A stretch of 64,000 bases of DNA from Gymnodinialimonas ceratoperidinii (GCF_019297855.1 NZ_CP079194.1:3397501-3461500); one strand, 5' to 3'; shown: positions 47,572 to 56,180, numbered from the stretch's first letter. Program-made: numbers and translations. Notes: a model not told the origin generated them from the sequence alone.

Positions 47572-48612
47572 ATGTTCCTGAAGAACGCCTGGTATGTCGC
47601 CGCATGGGATCACGAGGTCACGCGCGAGCTGCAGCAGATCCTCGTGTTGGGCGAGAAGGTCTGCATCTTCCGCACCGAGAAGGGCGAGCTGGTCGCACTG
47701 GAGGATGCCTGCCCCCACCGCAAGCTGCCGCTCTCCAAGGGGCGGATCAAGGGCGACACGGTGGAATGCGGCTACCACGGTCTGACCTTCGACTGCGCGG
47801 GCAAATGCGTCTGGGCGCCGGGCACCGGGCGCATTCCCTCCAACGCAAACGTCCACGCCTACCCGGTGCACGAGAAATACGGGCTGGTCTGGATCTGGAT
47901 GGGCAACCCGGCGCTGGCCGATCCCGCCGACATCTTCGAGATCGAGAATTACGACAACCCCGACTGGGGCATCAACCGCGGCGCGGCGATGGAGCTGAAC
48001 TGCAACTACTTGCTGATGTGCGACAACCTGCTGGACCCCACCCACGTGGCCTGGGTCCACCAGTCCAGCTTCGCCGCCGCCGCCACCCGCGACACGCCGC
48101 TGCGGATCACCAAGACCGATGACGGCGTCATCGTGCACCGCTGGATGATGGATCACGAACCCGCGCCCTTCTACAAGAAGGTGGTGGAGTTCGAGGGCAA
48201 CTGCGACCGCCTGCAACACTACGAGGTCCGCTACCCCTCCCACGCGCTTATCCGCGCGGTCTTCACCCCCGCGGGCACCGGCGGGCCGGACGGCCCCCTG
48301 CACGAGAAGACCTTCATCATGGACAGCTACAACTTCATGACCCCCACGACGGAACGGGAGACCCGCTACTACTGGTTCCAGCTCCGCAACATCCGCCCCG
48401 ATGACGCGGCGCTCTCCCAGATGATGACCGAGGACGTGCAGCACGCCTTCGAGGAAGACCGCGCGGTGCTCAACGAGGTGCAGAAGGGCATGGAGGAGAA
48501 GACCTCGCCTCATATCGACCTGCCCATCGACGGTGGCCAGCTCCGCTTCCGCCGTCAGTTGCAGGCGATGATCAACGAGGAGCAGATGGTCGACCGGCAG
48601 ATGGCCGAGTAA
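47572..48612 (+). CDS. Rieske non-haem iron oxygenase, VanA-like
   Basis: 346 residues: N-terminal Rieske domain with CPHRKLPLSKG (near 44) and CGYHGLTF (near 64), then a catalytic domain with LLDPTHVAWVHQ (near 154), whose His pair and Asp give the mononuclear iron site. Overall closest to vanillate O-demethylase oxygenase subunits, which remove methyl groups from aromatic ethers or amines. No VanB-type reductase is adjacent, so electrons must come from elsewhere. It follows the VOC gene by 34 nt. The substrate is unknown; a link to histidine-related methylated compounds is speculation from position alone. Confidence 0.88.
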   Translation: MFLKNAWYVAAWDHEVTRELQQILVLGEKVCIFRTEKGELVALEDACPHRKLPLSKGRIKGDTVECGYHGLTFDCAGKCVWAPGTGRIPSNANVHAYPVHEKYGLVWIWMGNPALADPADIFEIENYDNPDWGINRGAAMELNCNYLLMCDNLLDPTHVAWVHQSSFAAAATRDTPLRITKTDDGVIVHRWMMDHEPAPFYKKVVEFEGNCDRLQHYEVRYPSHALIRAVFTPAGTGGPDGPLHEKTFIMDSYNFMTPTTERETRYYWFQLRNIRPDDAALSQMMTEDVQHAFEEDRAVLNEVQKGMEEKTSPHIDLPIDGGQLRFRRQLQAMINEEQMVDRQMAE

Positions 48613-48632
48613 CCGGCGGCGCGATCCGCCGG
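48613..48632. terminator. Stem-loop after the Rieske oxygenase gene
   Basis: CCGGCGG and CCGCCGG form a perfect 7-bp stem with a 6-nt loop, starting right at the stop of the oxygenase gene. There is no U-run, so termination strength is uncertain. Confidence 0.45.
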
Positions 48633-48648
48633 ACGCCCGGTTCCACGT

Positions 48649-48678
48649 CGGTCACGGCCGCCCTTCAGGCCGCGACCG
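48649..48678. terminator. Second stem-loop between convergent genes
   Basis: CGGTCACGGCC pairs with GGCCGCGACCG (one mismatch) around an 8-nt loop, 12 nt before the stop of the convergent dioxygenase gene. As it reads the same on both strands it could serve both genes. Confidence 0.45.
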
Positions 48679-48690
48679 CGCACCGCCTCC

Positions 48691-49485
48691 TCAGCGTTGG
48701 TAGATCACCGGGAACCAGTCCTCGCGCAGCACCTGCCCCGGCACCATGTCGTGGCCGGGAAACGGCGGCGAGGTCGGGCCGGGACGCTCGACGTAGCGCG
48801 CATCGTCGCCCAGTAGCCGCAGCGAGAACGCCCGCCGCCGGGTCTGCGTCGTGTTGCCCCGCGCGCCATGCAACGTGCCGTAGTTGAAGGCCACCGCATC
48901 GCCTGGCTCCATCTCCCACTCGCGGATGTACATGCCTTCCGCGTCCGGGTCGGGCACCGGCATGTATTCGTCCTCGTTGGGATAGAAGCTCGTCTCCGCC
49001 AGCCAACGCGTCGGCAGCACCTGCTTCTCCCAGGCGTGGCTGCCCGCAACGCAGCGCAGGCTGGCGCTGGTGACCGTATCCATCGGCGACCAGAAGCTGA
49101 CGTTCTGGATGCCATCGACGAAGTAATAGGGCCCATCCTGGTGCCAGGGCGTGGGCTTGGAGGTGCCCGGCTCCTTCACCAGCACGTGGTCATGGAACAC
49201 CTGCACCCGGTCCGAGCCCATCAGGTCCGCGGCGACCTCGGCGGCGGGGGAGTTGCGGATCACCTCCTCGAACTCGGCGATGCGCGTCCAGTTGCAGTAA
49301 TCGTCGAAGAAACGCCCACCCTCGCCCGCTTTCAGGTTCTCGGCGGCGTAGGGGCCGGGCTCCTCCATGTTGCGCTCGATCCCTGCGCGAATGGTGTCGA
49401 TGTGATCGGCGAAAAGACCCTTCACCAACACGACGCCGTCGCGCTGAAAGGTATCGATATGGTCCTGGGTGACGAGTGCGTGCAT
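48691..49485 (-). CDS. Phytanoyl-CoA dioxygenase (PhyH) family protein
   Basis: 264 residues of the Fe(II)/2-oxoglutarate oxygenase fold. The metal motif HxD is in TPWHQDGPYYF (near 137) and the distal His in LHGARGNTTQTRRR (near 219), with Arg following as 2-oxoglutarate contact. Family members hydroxylate phytanoyl-CoA, ectoine, aminophosphonates or other small molecules; nothing here identifies the substrate. AGGAGG precedes ATG 49485. It is divergent from a LysR regulator with an inverted repeat between them, so it is probably the target of that regulator. Confidence 0.87.
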   Translation of the reverse strand: MHALVTQDHIDTFQRDGVVLVKGLFADHIDTIRAGIERNMEEPGPYAAENLKAGEGGRFFDDYCNWTRIAEFEEVIRNSPAAEVAADLMGSDRVQVFHDHVLVKEPGTSKPTPWHQDGPYYFVDGIQNVSFWSPMDTVTSASLRCVAGSHAWEKQVLPTRWLAETSFYPNEDEYMPVPDPDAEGMYIREWEMEPGDAVAFNYGTLHGARGNTTQTRRRAFSLRLLGDDARYVERPGPTSPPFPGHDMVPGQVLREDWFPVIYQR

Positions 49486-49538
49486 CGTGGTGATCCTCCT
49501 GTTTAGCCGGAGATTAGAAGCGGCGAGGATTAACTTCC

Positions 49539-49563
49539 AATAATACATGAGAATAGTATTATT
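49539..49563. promoter_or_regulatory. Inverted repeat in the PhyH-LysR divergent promoter
   Basis: AATAATAC and GTATTATT are perfect inverse complements separated by 9 bp, ending 6 bp before the LysR start. LysR regulators bind such dyads in their own divergent promoters. The site also fills the position where a ribosome site for the LysR gene should be. Confidence 0.65.
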
Positions 49564-49569
49564 AGCCTC

Positions 49570-50442
49570 ATGCTATACCTAACCCTGCGCCAATATGAAT
49601 ATATCGTGGGCGTCGCCGATGCCGGCAGCCTGACCCATGCGGCGGCTGTTCTGAACGTCTCGCAGCCCTCGCTCTCGACCGCGCTGACCCGCGTGGAAGC
49701 ACGACTTGGCGCGGCGATTTTCCAACGGGGCAAGGGCGCTGCGCTGGCGGTCACGCCCTTCGGCCACCGCATCATCGACGAGGCGCGCAGCCTGCTGGCC
49801 CATGCCGCGCGGATCGAAAACCACCGAACCGAGGCGCAGGCGACCTTCACGCTCGGCTGTTTCGAGGACCTCGCGGCCTGGTATCTCGCGCCCTCCCTCG
49901 CCAGTCTTGCCGAGCGTTTCCCGGAGACCCGGTTTCAGAGCCGCGAGGGCCGGTTTGCCAGCATCTCCGCCGACCTGTCCGAAGGCCGCATGGATGCCGC
50001 GATCTGCTATGATGTGGGCTTCGGTGAGGGCTTTCTGCGCCGCAGGATCCGCGAGGTCTCACCCGTTGCTTTTCTCGCCCCCGATCACCCGCTGGCGACC
50101 CGCAGCGCGCTGTCTCTGCACGACGTCGCGGCGCATCCGGTGATCCTGTTCAGCGAGGAGGTCTCGGACGGGTTCATGCGCGATCTCTTCGCCCGCACGC
50201 AGCTTGCGCCCGAGGTGCGCCAGCGCGTTGCCTCGGTCGAGACCATGCGCTCCCTCGCCGCCCACGGCGCCGGGATCGGCATCAGCTACGCGCAGCCGCC
50301 GACGCAGCTCAGCTACGATGGCAAGCCGCTGGTCACCGTGCCGATCACCGACCCCGAGGCCCGCGCCGCCATCGTGCTGGTCTGGTCTTCCCTGCGCGAG
50401 AGGGACCCGCGGTTCGACGCGATCCTTGACGCGCTCGCCTGA
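49570..50442 (+). CDS. LysR-family transcriptional regulator
   Basis: 290 residues: N-terminal winged helix with AAAVLNVSQPSLSTALTRVEARLG (positions about 25-48) and a C-terminal substrate-binding domain. It probably controls the divergent PhyH-type gene. The ATG at 49570 gives the normal LysR N-terminus (MLYLTLRQYEYIVGV), but no Shine-Dalgarno sequence precedes it; the upstream bases form the operator instead, so translation may be weak or leaderless. Confidence 0.9.
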   Translation: MLYLTLRQYEYIVGVADAGSLTHAAAVLNVSQPSLSTALTRVEARLGAAIFQRGKGAALAVTPFGHRIIDEARSLLAHAARIENHRTEAQATFTLGCFEDLAAWYLAPSLASLAERFPETRFQSREGRFASISADLSEGRMDAAICYDVGFGEGFLRRRIREVSPVAFLAPDHPLATRSALSLHDVAAHPVILFSEEVSDGFMRDLFARTQLAPEVRQRVASVETMRSLAAHGAGIGISYAQPPTQLSYDGKPLVTVPITDPEARAAIVLVWSSLRERDPRFDAILDALA

Positions 50443-50730
50443 CGCGGCCGTCCGAATTCTCGCATCACGTTCACGCTTTTTTAACGCGGCCAGAGGACAA
50501 CCTTCCGCGATGCATCACTCACGGACGGTATGCGCCCCTCCCCCAGACCACCCCCAAAGGGTGCAGGATGGGCGGCCAAGCAGAGCATGCGTGGAGGGGA
50601 AACCCCCCTCGGCAGCCGGGCGTGACAACCCGGCTCAGCCACCGATCCGCCCTCCCGGCGGGCCCGCCACTCTTGACCTTGGGTTACCCTTAAGCGTTGA
50701 TAAGCTTGGGTAAAGAAGATCGGAGCGAGT
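50443..50730. other. Intergenic region with a cluster of GC-rich hairpins
   Basis: No gene is recognised in these 288 nt. There are three tandem stems: GAGGGG/CCCCTC at 50594-50610, AGCCGGG/CCCGGCT at 50614-50635 and the palindrome GGCGGGCCCGCC at 50657-50668. They may terminate the LysR transcript or belong to a structured RNA. I could not match them to SRP RNA, 6S RNA, tmRNA or a known riboswitch. Confidence 0.4.
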
Positions 50731-51351
50731 ATGGAAGCGCTGGTGGTGCTGTTCGGCCTTGGGGTCATCGTCTATCTGGCGGTGACAGTCTTTCGCCGTG
50801 CCAGCCGCCCGCCGCCGGAGATCCGGCTCGACCAGACCCCCCCGCCGCCCGCACCAGCCCCGCCTGCGCCAGCCCCGCCCGCATCAATCGGCGAGGCCGC
50901 GCCCTCACCTCCGCCTCCCGCCCCCTTCTCCGAGCGCACCGCGCACCCCGCGCCGAGCGGCCAGATCCTCTCGGGCCGTGCGTATGTGGTCGATGGCGAT
51001 ACCCTCTTTGGCATCGACGCGCCGGAGATGAACCATCCCTTCGGCAAACGCGCCAAATGGGCGATGTTCGAGTTGTGCAAGAACCAGATCGTGACCGCCG
51101 AGGTCACCTCGATCGACGATCACGGACGCACCGTCGCGATTTGTTCGCTCAGCGACGGGCGTGATCTCTCGGCGGAGTTGGTGAAACAGGGGCTGGCGCT
51201 GGATTGGCCGAAGTATTCCGGCGGCCTCTATCGCGCGCTGGAAACCCCGGATGCGCGCCGCAAGCTCTGGCTGGCGGACGCGCGGCAGAAGGGGTGGATG
51301 CACCTCTGGGACAAGTTCGACGCGCAGCAGGAGGCGAAGGCCGCGCGCTGA
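50731..51351 (+). CDS. Thermonuclease (SNase-like) family protein with an internal active-site gap
   Basis: 206 residues: an N-terminal membrane anchor (about 3-22), a Pro/Ala-rich linker (about 28-66) and a nuclease-like domain from about 75. The domain reads YVVDGDTLFGIDAPEMNHPF: in the family roughly ten residues carrying a beta-strand and a catalytic Arg lie between DGDT and GIDAPE, and they are absent here. The Asp residues and Glu remain. The downstream part (HGRTVAICSLSDGRDLSAELV) is normal. The frame is intact, so an in-frame deletion rather than a frameshift is indicated. Activity is doubtful. The neighbouring genes give no functional hint. Confidence 0.82.
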   Translation: MEALVVLFGLGVIVYLAVTVFRRASRPPPEIRLDQTPPPPAPAPPAPAPPASIGEAAPSPPPPAPFSERTAHPAPSGQILSGRAYVVDGDTLFGIDAPEMNHPFGKRAKWAMFELCKNQIVTAEVTSIDDHGRTVAICSLSDGRDLSAELVKQGLALDWPKYSGGLYRALETPDARRKLWLADARQKGWMHLWDKFDAQQEAKAAR

Positions 51352-51373
51352 AGCCTGTGGGTCGCGCCGCGGC

Positions 51374-52054
51374 TCAGCCCTCGGCCGCCGCGCGGATGTT
51401 GCGGATGTTCTCGCCGTAGGGGGCCGGGTCCTCGACCGAGCCGCCGCGGAAGACGGCAGAGCCCGCCACCAGCACGTCGGCCCCGGCCTGCACCACCGTT
51501 CCGGCGGTTTTGGTATCAACGCCGCCATCGATCTCGATATGCACCTCGCGGTCGCCGATCATCCGGCGCAGCTCGGCGATCTTGTCGGACATGTCGATGA
51601 AGCTCTGGCCGCCGAAGCCGGGGTTCACGGTCATCACGCAGACCAGATCGCAGAGGTCGAGCACATGGGCCACGGCGCTGGCCGGGGTGCCGGGGTTCAG
51701 CGCCACGCCCGCCTTCATCCCCGCGCCGCGGATCGCCTGCAGGGTGCGGTGGATATGGGGGCCCGCCTCCACGTGGGCGGTGAGGACATCGGCCCCGGCA
51801 TCCGCGTAGGCGTCGATATAGGCATCGACCGGCGAGATCATCAGGTGCACGTCCATCACCGTGCTGACATGGCGGCGCAGCGCTTTCACCATCGGCGGGC
51901 CGAAGGTCAGGTTCGGCACGAAGTGGCCGTCCATCACGTCGATGTGGATCCAGTCCGCGCCCTGCGCCTCGACGGCCTGCACCTCGGCCCCGAAATTGGC
52001 GAAATCGGCAGCGAGGATCGAGGGGGCGATCTTGATGGAACGGTCAAAAGTCAT
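51374..52054 (-). CDS. rpe: Ribulose-phosphate 3-epimerase
   Basis: 226 residues of the TIM-barrel epimerase with [15 protein letters not shown] at the N-terminus, [18 protein letters not shown] (catalytic Asp and metal His, positions about 36-53), [10 protein letters not shown] (near 143) and IDGGV (near 176). It interconverts ribulose-5-P and xylulose-5-P in the pentose phosphate and Calvin pathways. GGAGG precedes ATG 52054. It is convergent with the nuclease-like gene and divergent from deoC. Confidence 0.96.
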   Translation of the reverse strand: MTFDRSIKIAPSILAADFANFGAEVQAVEAQGADWIHIDVMDGHFVPNLTFGPPMVKALRRHVSTVMDVHLMISPVDAYIDAYADAGADVLTAHVEAGPHIHRTLQAIRGAGMKAGVALNPGTPASAVAHVLDLCDLVCVMTVNPGFGGQSFIDMSDKIAELRRMIGDREVHIEIDGGVDTKTAGTVVQAGADVLVAGSAVFRGGSVEDPAPYGENIRNIRAAAEG

Positions 52055-52232
52055 GGGGCACCTCCGGGTTTGGCGCCTGTTACCGCGCCCGCGCCCCCCT
52101 GTCACGCCCCGCGCGGTTGAAACCGGGGATTTCCGTATTTGTGAAAAGATGAAGCAGGGAGGGCGGTGCGTTGCCGCCAGGCGACCGCCATGAGGGCACG
52201 GCGGCGCTTGTGACGTTGCGCCCGGCGCAAAT

Positions 52233-52248
52233 TTGACCGATTGGTCAA
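52233..52248. promoter_or_regulatory. RutR-like palindromic operator upstream of deoC
   Basis: TTGACCGATTGGTCAA has perfect 6-bp arms and differs from the RutR consensus TTGACCA-NN-TGGTCAA at one defined position. RutR is a TetR-family sensor of pyrimidine catabolites. The site lies 54 bp before the deoC start, in the intergenic region shared with rpe. Another TetR-family protein could also use it. Confidence 0.55.
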
Positions 52249-52301
52249 CCTTGCGTTTTTGTGCGGCCCGTGGGACGGTCGGGAAACACTCGGAATCCGA
52301 T

Positions 52302-53312
52302 ATGCCCATGACCCAGACCACCACGACCGACACGGCCACGACCCGCGCCGACCAGCTTCCGCAGGTCCATCTGCCGCGCAATGCGGGCATGGAGCTCGAC
52401 ATGGATTGGGTGGCCCGCGTGCAGGCCAATACCTCGGCCATCGAACGGCGCGCGGCAAGCCTGCCGGGGCGGCGCTCGGTCAAGAAGGCGCATCAGGCCG
52501 CGTGGCTGGCCAAGGCGGTGACGCTGATCGATCTGACGACGCTTGCGGGCGACGACACCCCGGGCCGCGTGCGGCGGCTCTGTGCCAAGGCGCGGCAGCC
52601 GGTGCGTGCCGATCTGCTGGAAGCGCTCGGCCTGCCGGCGATCACCACCGGCGCGGTTTGCGTTTATCACGACATGATCGAGGTCGCGGTCGAGGCATTG
52701 GCGGGCAGCGGCATTCCCGTGGCTGCCGTCTCCACCGGGTTTCCGGCGGGTCTTTCGCCGTTCCACCTGCGGGTCGCGGAGATCGAGGAGAGCGTGAAGG
52801 CGGGCGCCGAGGAGATCGACATCGTGATCTCGCGCCGCCACGTGCTGACCGGCAACTGGCAGGCGCTCTACGACGAGATGCGCGAATTCCGCGCCGCCTG
52901 TGGCGAGGCCCATGTGAAGGCGATCCTGGCGACGGGTGAGCTCGGCACCCTGCGCAACGTCGCCCGCGCCAGCCTCGTGTGCATGATGGCCGGCGCCGAT
53001 TTCATCAAGACCTCCACCGGCAAGGAGAGCGTCAACGCCACGCTTCCCGTCTCGCTCACCATGGTGCGCGCAATCCGCGACTACGAGGCGCGCAGCGGCT
53101 TCGAGGTCGGCTACAAGCCCGCGGGCGGGATCAGCAAGGCCAAGGATTCGCTGGTCTACCTGTCGCTGATGAAAGAGGAATTGGGCGATCGTTGGTTGCA
53201 GCCCGACCTGTTCCGCTTCGGCGCCTCGTCGCTGTTGGGCGACATTGAACGCCAGTTGGAACACCACGTGACCGGGGCCTATTCGGCCGGGTACCGCCAC
53301 GGGATCGGGTAG
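52302..53312 (+). CDS. deoC: Deoxyribose-phosphate aldolase
   Basis: 336 residues, longer than the E. coli enzyme and like eukaryotic DERA with an N-terminal extension of about 70 residues. Catalytic residues are visible: the Schiff-base Lys236 in DFIKTSTGK, Lys272 in GYKPAGG and the Asp in EEIDIVIS. It cleaves 2-deoxyribose-5-P to glyceraldehyde-3-P and acetaldehyde. The start is ATG 52302 or 52308; neither has a strong ribosome site. A small membrane protein and an aldehyde dehydrogenase follow within 4 nt each, so the dehydrogenase may oxidise the acetaldehyde. Confidence 0.95.
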   Translation: MPMTQTTTTDTATTRADQLPQVHLPRNAGMELDMDWVARVQANTSAIERRAASLPGRRSVKKAHQAAWLAKAVTLIDLTTLAGDDTPGRVRRLCAKARQPVRADLLEALGLPAITTGAVCVYHDMIEVAVEALAGSGIPVAAVSTGFPAGLSPFHLRVAEIEESVKAGAEEIDIVISRRHVLTGNWQALYDEMREFRAACGEAHVKAILATGELGTLRNVARASLVCMMAGADFIKTSTGKESVNATLPVSLTMVRAIRDYEARSGFEVGYKPAGGISKAKDSLVYLSLMKEELGDRWLQPDLFRFGASSLLGDIERQLEHHVTGAYSAGYRHGIG

Positions 53313-53315
53313 GCG

Positions 53316-53597
53316 ATGCCGATCGACCTCAACCTCGTGCTGCTGGTGATCGTCGTGGGCTTCTGCCTCTGGCTGGTGCTGCGCGTCAGCCGCCCCTTGC
53401 GCGAGGAAGCCGGCAAGCTCAGCCCCGAGCAGGCGCGACTGTTCCACCGCACCTATCGCAACAAGGCTGCGCGCACCGACATGCCCGCCGACCTCCGCCC
53501 CGTGGCCGAGGCCTCGGACCGCGCCCGCTCCGTGACCCTTGCCGCCTGCGCCGCCAGCGCGGCCTCCATCGCCGCCTACATCTTCATCGGGGGATAA
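53316..53597 (+). CDS. Small membrane protein of unknown function
   Basis: 93 residues with two hydrophobic segments (about 6-23 and 73-91) around a charged middle rich in Arg, Glu and Ala. No family recognised. It sits 3 nt after deoC and 3 nt before the aldehyde dehydrogenase, so it is part of that operon; it might anchor or regulate the dehydrogenase, but nothing shows this. Confidence 0.7.
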   Translation: MPIDLNLVLLVIVVGFCLWLVLRVSRPLREEAGKLSPEQARLFHRTYRNKAARTDMPADLRPVAEASDRARSVTLAACAASAASIAAYIFIGG

Positions 53598-53600
53598 CCC

Positions 53601-55949
53601 ATGACCACCGCCACGATTTTCGAGACCATGGATTACGGCCTCGCCCCCGAAAGCGCCGCCGAGGCGCGTGCCTGGCTGCAGGAGCGGGGCGGCATCGCCG
53701 GCCATTTCATCAACGGCAAATGGGGTCCGCTGCGCGATGATTTCGCCTCCTCCAACCCCGCCACCGGCGAGAAGCTGGCCGGGGTCACCAAAGGCACCGC
53801 CGAGGAGGTTGCCAGTGCCGTGAAGGCTGCCCGCAAGGCGCAGCCCGCCTGGGGCCGCGATGCCCACAAGCGCGCCCGCGTGCTCTATGCCATTGCCCGC
53901 CTGATGCAGAAACACTCGCGCCTGTTGGCCACGATGGAGAGCCTCGACAACGGCAAGCCGATCCGCGAGAGCCGCGATATCGACATCCCGCTGGCGATCC
54001 GGCATTTCTATTACCACGCGGGCCTCGCACAGCTGCTGCCGGTCGAGATGCCCGGCCACAGCGCGCTTGGCGTCTGCGGCCAGATCATCCCGTGGAATTT
54101 CCCCCTGCTGATGCTCGCTTGGAAAATCGCCCCCGCGCTGGCGGCGGGCAACACCGTGGTGCTGAAACCGGCGGAATATACCTCGCTCTCCGCGATGGTC
54201 TTCGCCGAGATCTGCCAGGAGGCCGGCGTGCCCGCGGGCGTGGTCAACATCGTCACCGGCGATGGAGAGACCGGCGCCGCCCTGGTCGATGCCGAGGTCG
54301 ACAAGATCGCCTTCACCGGCTCCACCTCCGTCGGCCGCCGCATCCGCGAGCAGACCGCCGGCAGCGGCAAGAGCCTGACGTTGGAGTTGGGCGGCAAGTC
54401 CCCCTACATCGTCTTCGACGACGCCGATATCGACAGCGCCATCGAGGGGCTGGTCGACGCGATCTGGTTCAACCAGGGCCAGGTCTGCTGCGCCGGTTCC
54501 CGTCTGCTGGTGCAGGAGAACATCGCCGATGACTTCCACCGCCGCCTGAAGGCGCGCATGGCCAAGCTGCGCGTGGGCGATCCGCTGGACAAGTCCATCG
54601 ACGTGGGCGCCATCGTCGACCCGGTCCAGCATGACACCATCACCCGGCTGGTCGATGCCTCCGACGGCGAGATCCACAAGGCGCCGGTCGCGATGCCCGA
54701 GACGGGCTGCTTCTACCCGCCGACGCTGATCACCGGCCTGCACACCGCCTCTCCACTGATGCAGGAGGAGATCTTCGGGCCGGTCCTCGTCTCCACCACC
54801 TTCCGCACCCCGGCCGAGGCCGTGGAGGTCGCCAACAACACCCGCTACGGGCTTGCCGCGACGCTCTGGACCGAGAACGTGAACCTCGCCCTCGATATCG
54901 CGCCAAAACTGGTCGCGGGGGTGGTCTGGGTCAATGCCACCAACCTCTTCGACGCGGCCGCCCCCTTCGGCGGCGTGCGCGAAAGTGGCTTCGGGCGCGA
55001 AGGCGGATGGGAGGGCCTCTCGGCCTACCTGAAGTCCGACACCAAGCCGATTGCCTGCAAGCCCCTGTCCCCGCCGAAAGCACCCGAGACGCCCGAGGCG
55101 GGCGACCTCGACCGCACCGCCAAGATGTACATCGGCGGCAAGCAGGCCCGGCCCGACGGCGGCTACAGCCAGGCGCATTACTCCCGCAAGGGCGCGCTTC
55201 TGGGCCATACCGGACTGGGCAACCGCAAGGACATCCGCAACGCGGTGGAGGCCGCGCGCGCGGCCGCGAAATGGGGCGTCAGCTCCGGTCACCTTCGGGC
55301 GCAGATCCTCTATTACCTGGCCGAGAACCTCTCCGCCCGCGCCGAGGAATTCGCCACCCGCATCGCCGACAGCCTCGGCACCAGCGCCGGCAAGGCCACG
55401 GGCGAGGTGGATCAGGCCATCTCAACCCTCTTCACCGCCGCCGCCTGGGCCGACAAATACGACGGTACCGCCAAGGGCGTTCCCCTGCGCGGCGTGGCGC
55501 TGGCGATGAAGGAACCGGTCGGCATCATCGGCATGCTCGCCCCCGACGACAGCCCCCTCCTCGCCCCCACGACGCTCCTCGCCGGCGCGCTCGCCATGGG
55601 CAACCGGGTGGTGCTGGCCCCCTCGCAGGCCGCGCCGCTGGTGATGACCGATTTCTACCAGCTGCTCGATACCTCCGACGTGCCCGGCGGCGTGGTCAAC
55701 ATCGTCACCGGCAACCACGCCGATCTCGCGCCGACGCTGGCCAGCCACATGGAGATCGACGCGCTCTGGGCCTTCACCCCCCACGCTGACATGGCCGAGC
55801 TCGAGAAAGCCTCGGCCGGCAACCTCAAGCGCAGCTGGACCACCGCCGGCGCCCGCGCGGGCATGCCCGACTGGACCTCACCAGATCTGCGCCCGGTGCT
55901 CGAGGCCGCAACCGAAACCAAGACCGTCTGGATTCCTTACGGCGAGTGA
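53601..55949 (+). CDS. Two-domain aldehyde dehydrogenase, ALDH16 type
   Basis: 782 residues, about 300 more than a usual aldehyde dehydrogenase. Residues 1-480 form a complete catalytic unit with PWNFP, GSTSVG, Glu262 in LELGGKSP and Cys296 in NQGQVCCAGSR. Residues about 500-782 are a second, degenerate ALDH-like domain with KEPVGIIGMLAPDDSPLL but no catalytic Cys or Glu motif. This architecture is ALDH16, known from vertebrates (inactive) and from Rhodobacterales such as Loktanella (active). Located in the deoC operon, it probably oxidises acetaldehyde or a related aldehyde with NAD; the substrate is inferred. Confidence 0.93.
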   Translation: MTTATIFETMDYGLAPESAAEARAWLQERGGIAGHFINGKWGPLRDDFASSNPATGEKLAGVTKGTAEEVASAVKAARKAQPAWGRDAHKRARVLYAIARLMQKHSRLLATMESLDNGKPIRESRDIDIPLAIRHFYYHAGLAQLLPVEMPGHSALGVCGQIIPWNFPLLMLAWKIAPALAAGNTVVLKPAEYTSLSAMVFAEICQEAGVPAGVVNIVTGDGETGAALVDAEVDKIAFTGSTSVGRRIREQTAGSGKSLTLELGGKSPYIVFDDADIDSAIEGLVDAIWFNQGQVCCAGSRLLVQENIADDFHRRLKARMAKLRVGDPLDKSIDVGAIVDPVQHDTITRLVDASDGEIHKAPVAMPETGCFYPPTLITGLHTASPLMQEEIFGPVLVSTTFRTPAEAVEVANNTRYGLAATLWTENVNLALDIAPKLVAGVVWVNATNLFDAAAPFGGVRESGFGREGGWEGLSAYLKSDTKPIACKPLSPPKAPETPEAGDLDRTAKMYIGGKQARPDGGYSQAHYSRKGALLGHTGLGNRKDIRNAVEAARAAAKWGVSSGHLRAQILYYLAENLSARAEEFATRIADSLGTSAGKATGEVDQAISTLFTAAAWADKYDGTAKGVPLRGVALAMKEPVGIIGMLAPDDSPLLAPTTLLAGALAMGNRVVLAPSQAAPLVMTDFYQLLDTSDVPGGVVNIVTGNHADLAPTLASHMEIDALWAFTPHADMAELEKASAGNLKRSWTTAGARAGMPDWTSPDLRPVLEAATETKTVWIPYGE

Positions 55950-55962
55950 TCCGCCAAACAGA

Positions 55963-55988
55963 AAGGGGGAGCACCACCGCTCCCCCTT
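55963..55988. terminator. Stem-loop after the deoC-ALDH operon
   Basis: AAGGGGGAGC and GCTCCCCCTT form a perfect 10-bp stem with a 6-nt loop, 13 nt after the ALDH stop. The typical U-run is replaced by the CTTCACCTTGG repeat. Probably a terminator or 3'-end protecting hairpin. Confidence 0.6.
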
Positions 55989-56006
55989 CACCTTGGTAAA
56001 TCCAAC
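55976..56006 (+). repeat. Dispersed intergenic repeat, copy A
   Basis: Begins ACCGCTCCCCCTTCACC and continues TTGGTAAATCCAAC. It is about 85 percent identical to copy B 122 bp downstream, and its first part forms the right arm of the preceding hairpin. Confidence 0.6.
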
Positions 56007-56097
56007 GCGACCCCGCGCCCTCAACCCGCTCCCACCGCCCGAGAAACGAGCGCGCCTCTCCCGGCCCGCCACAAACGCACCAGCGCGCGGCACCCAC

Positions 56098-56135
56098 ACC
56101 GCTCCCCCTTCATCTTGGCCAATACAACTCATTCC
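56098..56135 (+). repeat. Dispersed intergenic repeat, copy B
   Basis: Begins ACCGCTCCCCCTTCATC and continues TTGGCCAATACAACTCATTC. It shares its 3' part (ACAACTCA-TCC) with copy C at 62707-62742. The sequence between A and B (about 56007-56097) shows nothing else recognisable. Confidence 0.6.
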
Positions 56136-56180
56136 GACAGAAGCCCCGCGCACCGCTGTACGCAATCCGGGCGCGACGCC

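Noticed and set aside
50594..50668. Known structured RNA (SRP RNA, 6S RNA, riboswitch)
   Set aside because: The hairpins are clear, but I found no conserved core such as the SRP GGAA/AGCAG loop or a riboswitch motif.
52245..55292. Minus-strand open frame of 1,015 codons opposite deoC and the aldehyde dehydrogenase
   Set aside because: It lies opposite two clearly coding genes with intact catalytic motifs and has shadow-type composition with no recognisable domain.
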